The translations under genes and the position numbers were made by a program. A DNA stretch of 7,047 bases from Solirubrobacterales bacterium (GTDB taxonomy: Bacteria; Actinomycetota; Thermoleophilia; Solirubrobacterales; Solirubrobacteraceae): positions 1 through 7,047 of the forward strand of contig JACCYI010000181.1 in assembly GCA_013696535.1 (NCBI GenBank), read 5' to 3'. Positions 5,610-7,047 of the stretch are shown here, in pieces (within the stretch, counting starts at the first letter, position 1; each line of letters starts with the position of its first letter). The notes under the pieces are model-generated. The model was not told the origin of the DNA. It searched no databases and saw nothing but the letters and a program-made list of their open reading frames with translations.

Positions 5610-7047
5610 CCCCCAAGGCGCCCACCATCGACTTCGCGGCGATCTCGCCGTTCATCGCCCTACTCTCGGGCGCCTGCGTGGTGCTGCTGCTCGGGCTCCT
5701 GCGCTCCCGCTTCGCCCGGACACAACTCGTCCCGGGGCTCACGGTCGTGACGCTCGGAGTCACTGCCGGGCTCGCGATCTGGCGCTGGGGCCAGAACACA
5801 TCGGTGATCTCGGCGTCGCTGCGCATGGATGACCTCACGCTTGCCCTCACCCTCCTCTTCGTCACCGGAGCGATCGCCACGGTGCTCCTGGCGTGGCGCG
5901 GCGTCGCGCCACGGGAGGCCGGCCACGGCGAGTTCTATTGCCTCCTGCTGGCCACCGTGCTCGGCATGGTGGTGCTCGTCGCCGCGCAGAACCTCGTGGC
6001 GGTCTTCATCGGCTACGAGCTCCTTTCCATCCCGCTCTACGTGCTGTGCGCGACCGAGCTGCGGCGGGAGAAGTCGCTCGAGTCCGGCTTGAAGTACCTG
6101 ATCATCGGCTCGGTCGGCTCGGCGACGCTGCTCTACGGGCTGTCCTTCCTCTATGGCGCGACCGGCTCGACCGACTTCGGGGGCATCGCCGCGGCGGTGC
6201 GGGTCTCAGACGTCGGGGACGACGTCCTCTTCCTCACCGGGATCGGGCTGACCGTGACCGGGCTGGCCTTCAAGGCCTCCGTGGCGCCGTTTCACCAGTG
6301 GACGCCCGACGTCTATGAGGGAGCCCCGACCCCGGTCACGGCGTTCATGGCCGTGGCCACCAAGGCTGCTGCCTTCGGCGTGTTCCTGCGCCTCTTCGAC
6401 GTCGCCCTGATCGGAACAGCCACGACCTGGGCTCCCGCCCTCGCGGTGCTGGCGGTGATCACCATCGTCGTCGGGAACGTCGGGGCGCTCGGCCAATCCT
6501 CGCTCAAGCGGATGCTCGCCTATTCGTCGGTGGCGCAGGCGGGCTACATGCTCGCGGGCGTGGTCGTCTCGACGCAGCTCGGCGTCCAGGCCGTCGTCTT
6601 CTACCTGGCTGCGTACCTGTTGATGAACCTCGCGGCGTTCGCGGTCATCGTCATCCGTGAGCGGGAGACCGACCTCGGGGACGACATGTCCGCGATGCAC
6701 GGCCTGGGTACGAGCCGGCCCTGGCTCGCGTGGCCCATGACCATCGCGATGCTCTCCCTCGCCGGCTTCCCGGCGACCGCCGGCTTCTTCGGCAAGATCA
6801 ACCTGATCCAGGCCGTGGTCGACAACGACTACGCGTGGCTCGGCGTGGCGATCGTGCTCGGTTCGGCCATCTCGCTCGCGTACTACCTGCGCGTGATCGC
6901 CGCGGTCTGGATGCGCGCCCCCGGGGAGCCCGGGCGAGCCGGAGCCGTGCCGGCGCGCCTGAGCGCTGCCGGGAGGCCGCTGATCGCCGGCGGGGCGCCG
7001 GAAGCGGATGGCCCCGGTGGAGCCGGCGCAGCGGGCGAGGGGCGCGG
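5606..7047 (+). CDS. nuoN: NADH-quinone oxidoreductase subunit N, antiporter-like subunit (partial, 3' end outside window)
   Basis: Proximal proton-pumping subunit (ND2 homologue). The frame is open from GTG 5606 through the last base, giving 480 complete residues without a stop. The E. coli protein has 485, but here a long loop precedes the last helix, so perhaps 40-70 residues are missing. The GTG has a good GGAGG site and overlaps the nuoM stop. Landmarks: E138 in FIGYELLSIPLYVL, K163 in SGLKYLIIGS, K223 in GLAFKASVAPFHQWTPDVYE, H230, K253 in AVATKAAAFG, LKRMLAYSSVAQAGYMLAG (300-318), and K397 in TAGFFGKINL. These match E. coli Glu133, Lys158, Lys217, His224, Lys247 and Lys395, so every key charge is present, unlike in NuoL. 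After AYYLRVIAAVWMR (425-437) the sequence turns into a Gly/Ala/Pro-rich loop that runs to the edge. Confidence 0.96.
   Translation, partial: MTPKAPTIDFAAISPFIALLSGACVVLLLGLLRSRFARTQLVPGLTVVTLGVTAGLAIWRWGQNTSVISASLRMDDLTLALTLLFVTGAIATVLLAWRGVAPREAGHGEFYCLLLATVLGMVVLVAAQNLVAVFIGYELLSIPLYVLCATELRREKSLESGLKYLIIGSVGSATLLYGLSFLYGATGSTDFGGIAAAVRVSDVGDDVLFLTGIGLTVTGLAFKASVAPFHQWTPDVYEGAPTPVTAFMAVATKAAAFGVFLRLFDVALIGTATTWAPALAVLAVITIVVGNVGALGQSSLKRMLAYSSVAQAGYMLAGVVVSTQLGVQAVVFYLAAYLLMNLAAFAVIVIRERETDLGDDMSAMHGLGTSRPWLAWPMTIAMLSLAGFPATAGFFGKINLIQAVVDNDYAWLGVAIVLGSAISLAYYLRVIAAVWMRAPGEPGRAGAVPARLSAAGRPLIAGGAPEADGPGGAGAAGEGR

Noticed and set aside
1..7047. Mobile elements, CRISPR arrays, tRNA/rRNA genes, defence or other novel gene systems
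   Set aside because: None is seen. The window is filled end to end by nuo genes apart from one 96-base gap.

Overview
The window is part of a respiratory complex I (NDH-1, proton-pumping NADH:quinone oxidoreductase) operon. All genes are on the + strand in the canonical order nuoH-I-J-K-L-M-N. It opens inside nuoH and closes inside nuoN, so nuoA-G and the end of nuoN lie outside. DNA is very GC-rich with strong G/C preference at third codon positions. GTG starts, the actinobacterial-style NuoK and NuoI sequences, and the Ala/Gly/Pro-rich loop of NuoN suggest a high-GC actinomycete, possibly class Thermoleophilia (Gaiella/Solirubrobacter-like). The phylum is moderately supported; the class is a guess from remembered family resemblance.

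Layout: nuoH C-terminal half (1-471), nuoI (471-1013), a 96-base gap (1014-1109), nuoJ (1110-1733), nuoK (1730-2029), nuoL (2029-4047), nuoM (4044-5609), nuoN (5606 to the window end). Every junction except I/J overlaps by 1 or 4 bases (TGATG, GTGA, TGATG, ATGA, GTGA), which suggests one transcript with translational coupling. The I/J gap is the only non-coding stretch. It holds an imperfect hairpin, and its reading frame stays open between the two genes. No stretch over 300 bases lacks a gene.

How the genes work together: NuoI carries two [4Fe-4S] clusters that pass electrons from the peripheral arm toward quinone. NuoH is the membrane subunit next to the quinone site. NuoJ and NuoK link it to the three antiporter-like subunits NuoN, NuoM and NuoL, which carry the chain of buried charged residues used for proton translocation.

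I found no undescribed system here; this is core respiratory metabolism. The most interesting signals are substitutions at proton-pathway positions. The TM5 glutamate normally shared by all three antiporter-like subunits is Glu in NuoN, Asp in NuoM and Ala in NuoL. NuoL also has Val where an Arg of TM6 is expected, and NuoM has Gln where a conserved His is expected. These may be lineage traits. Residue equivalences to E. coli are from memory of the family and need an alignment.
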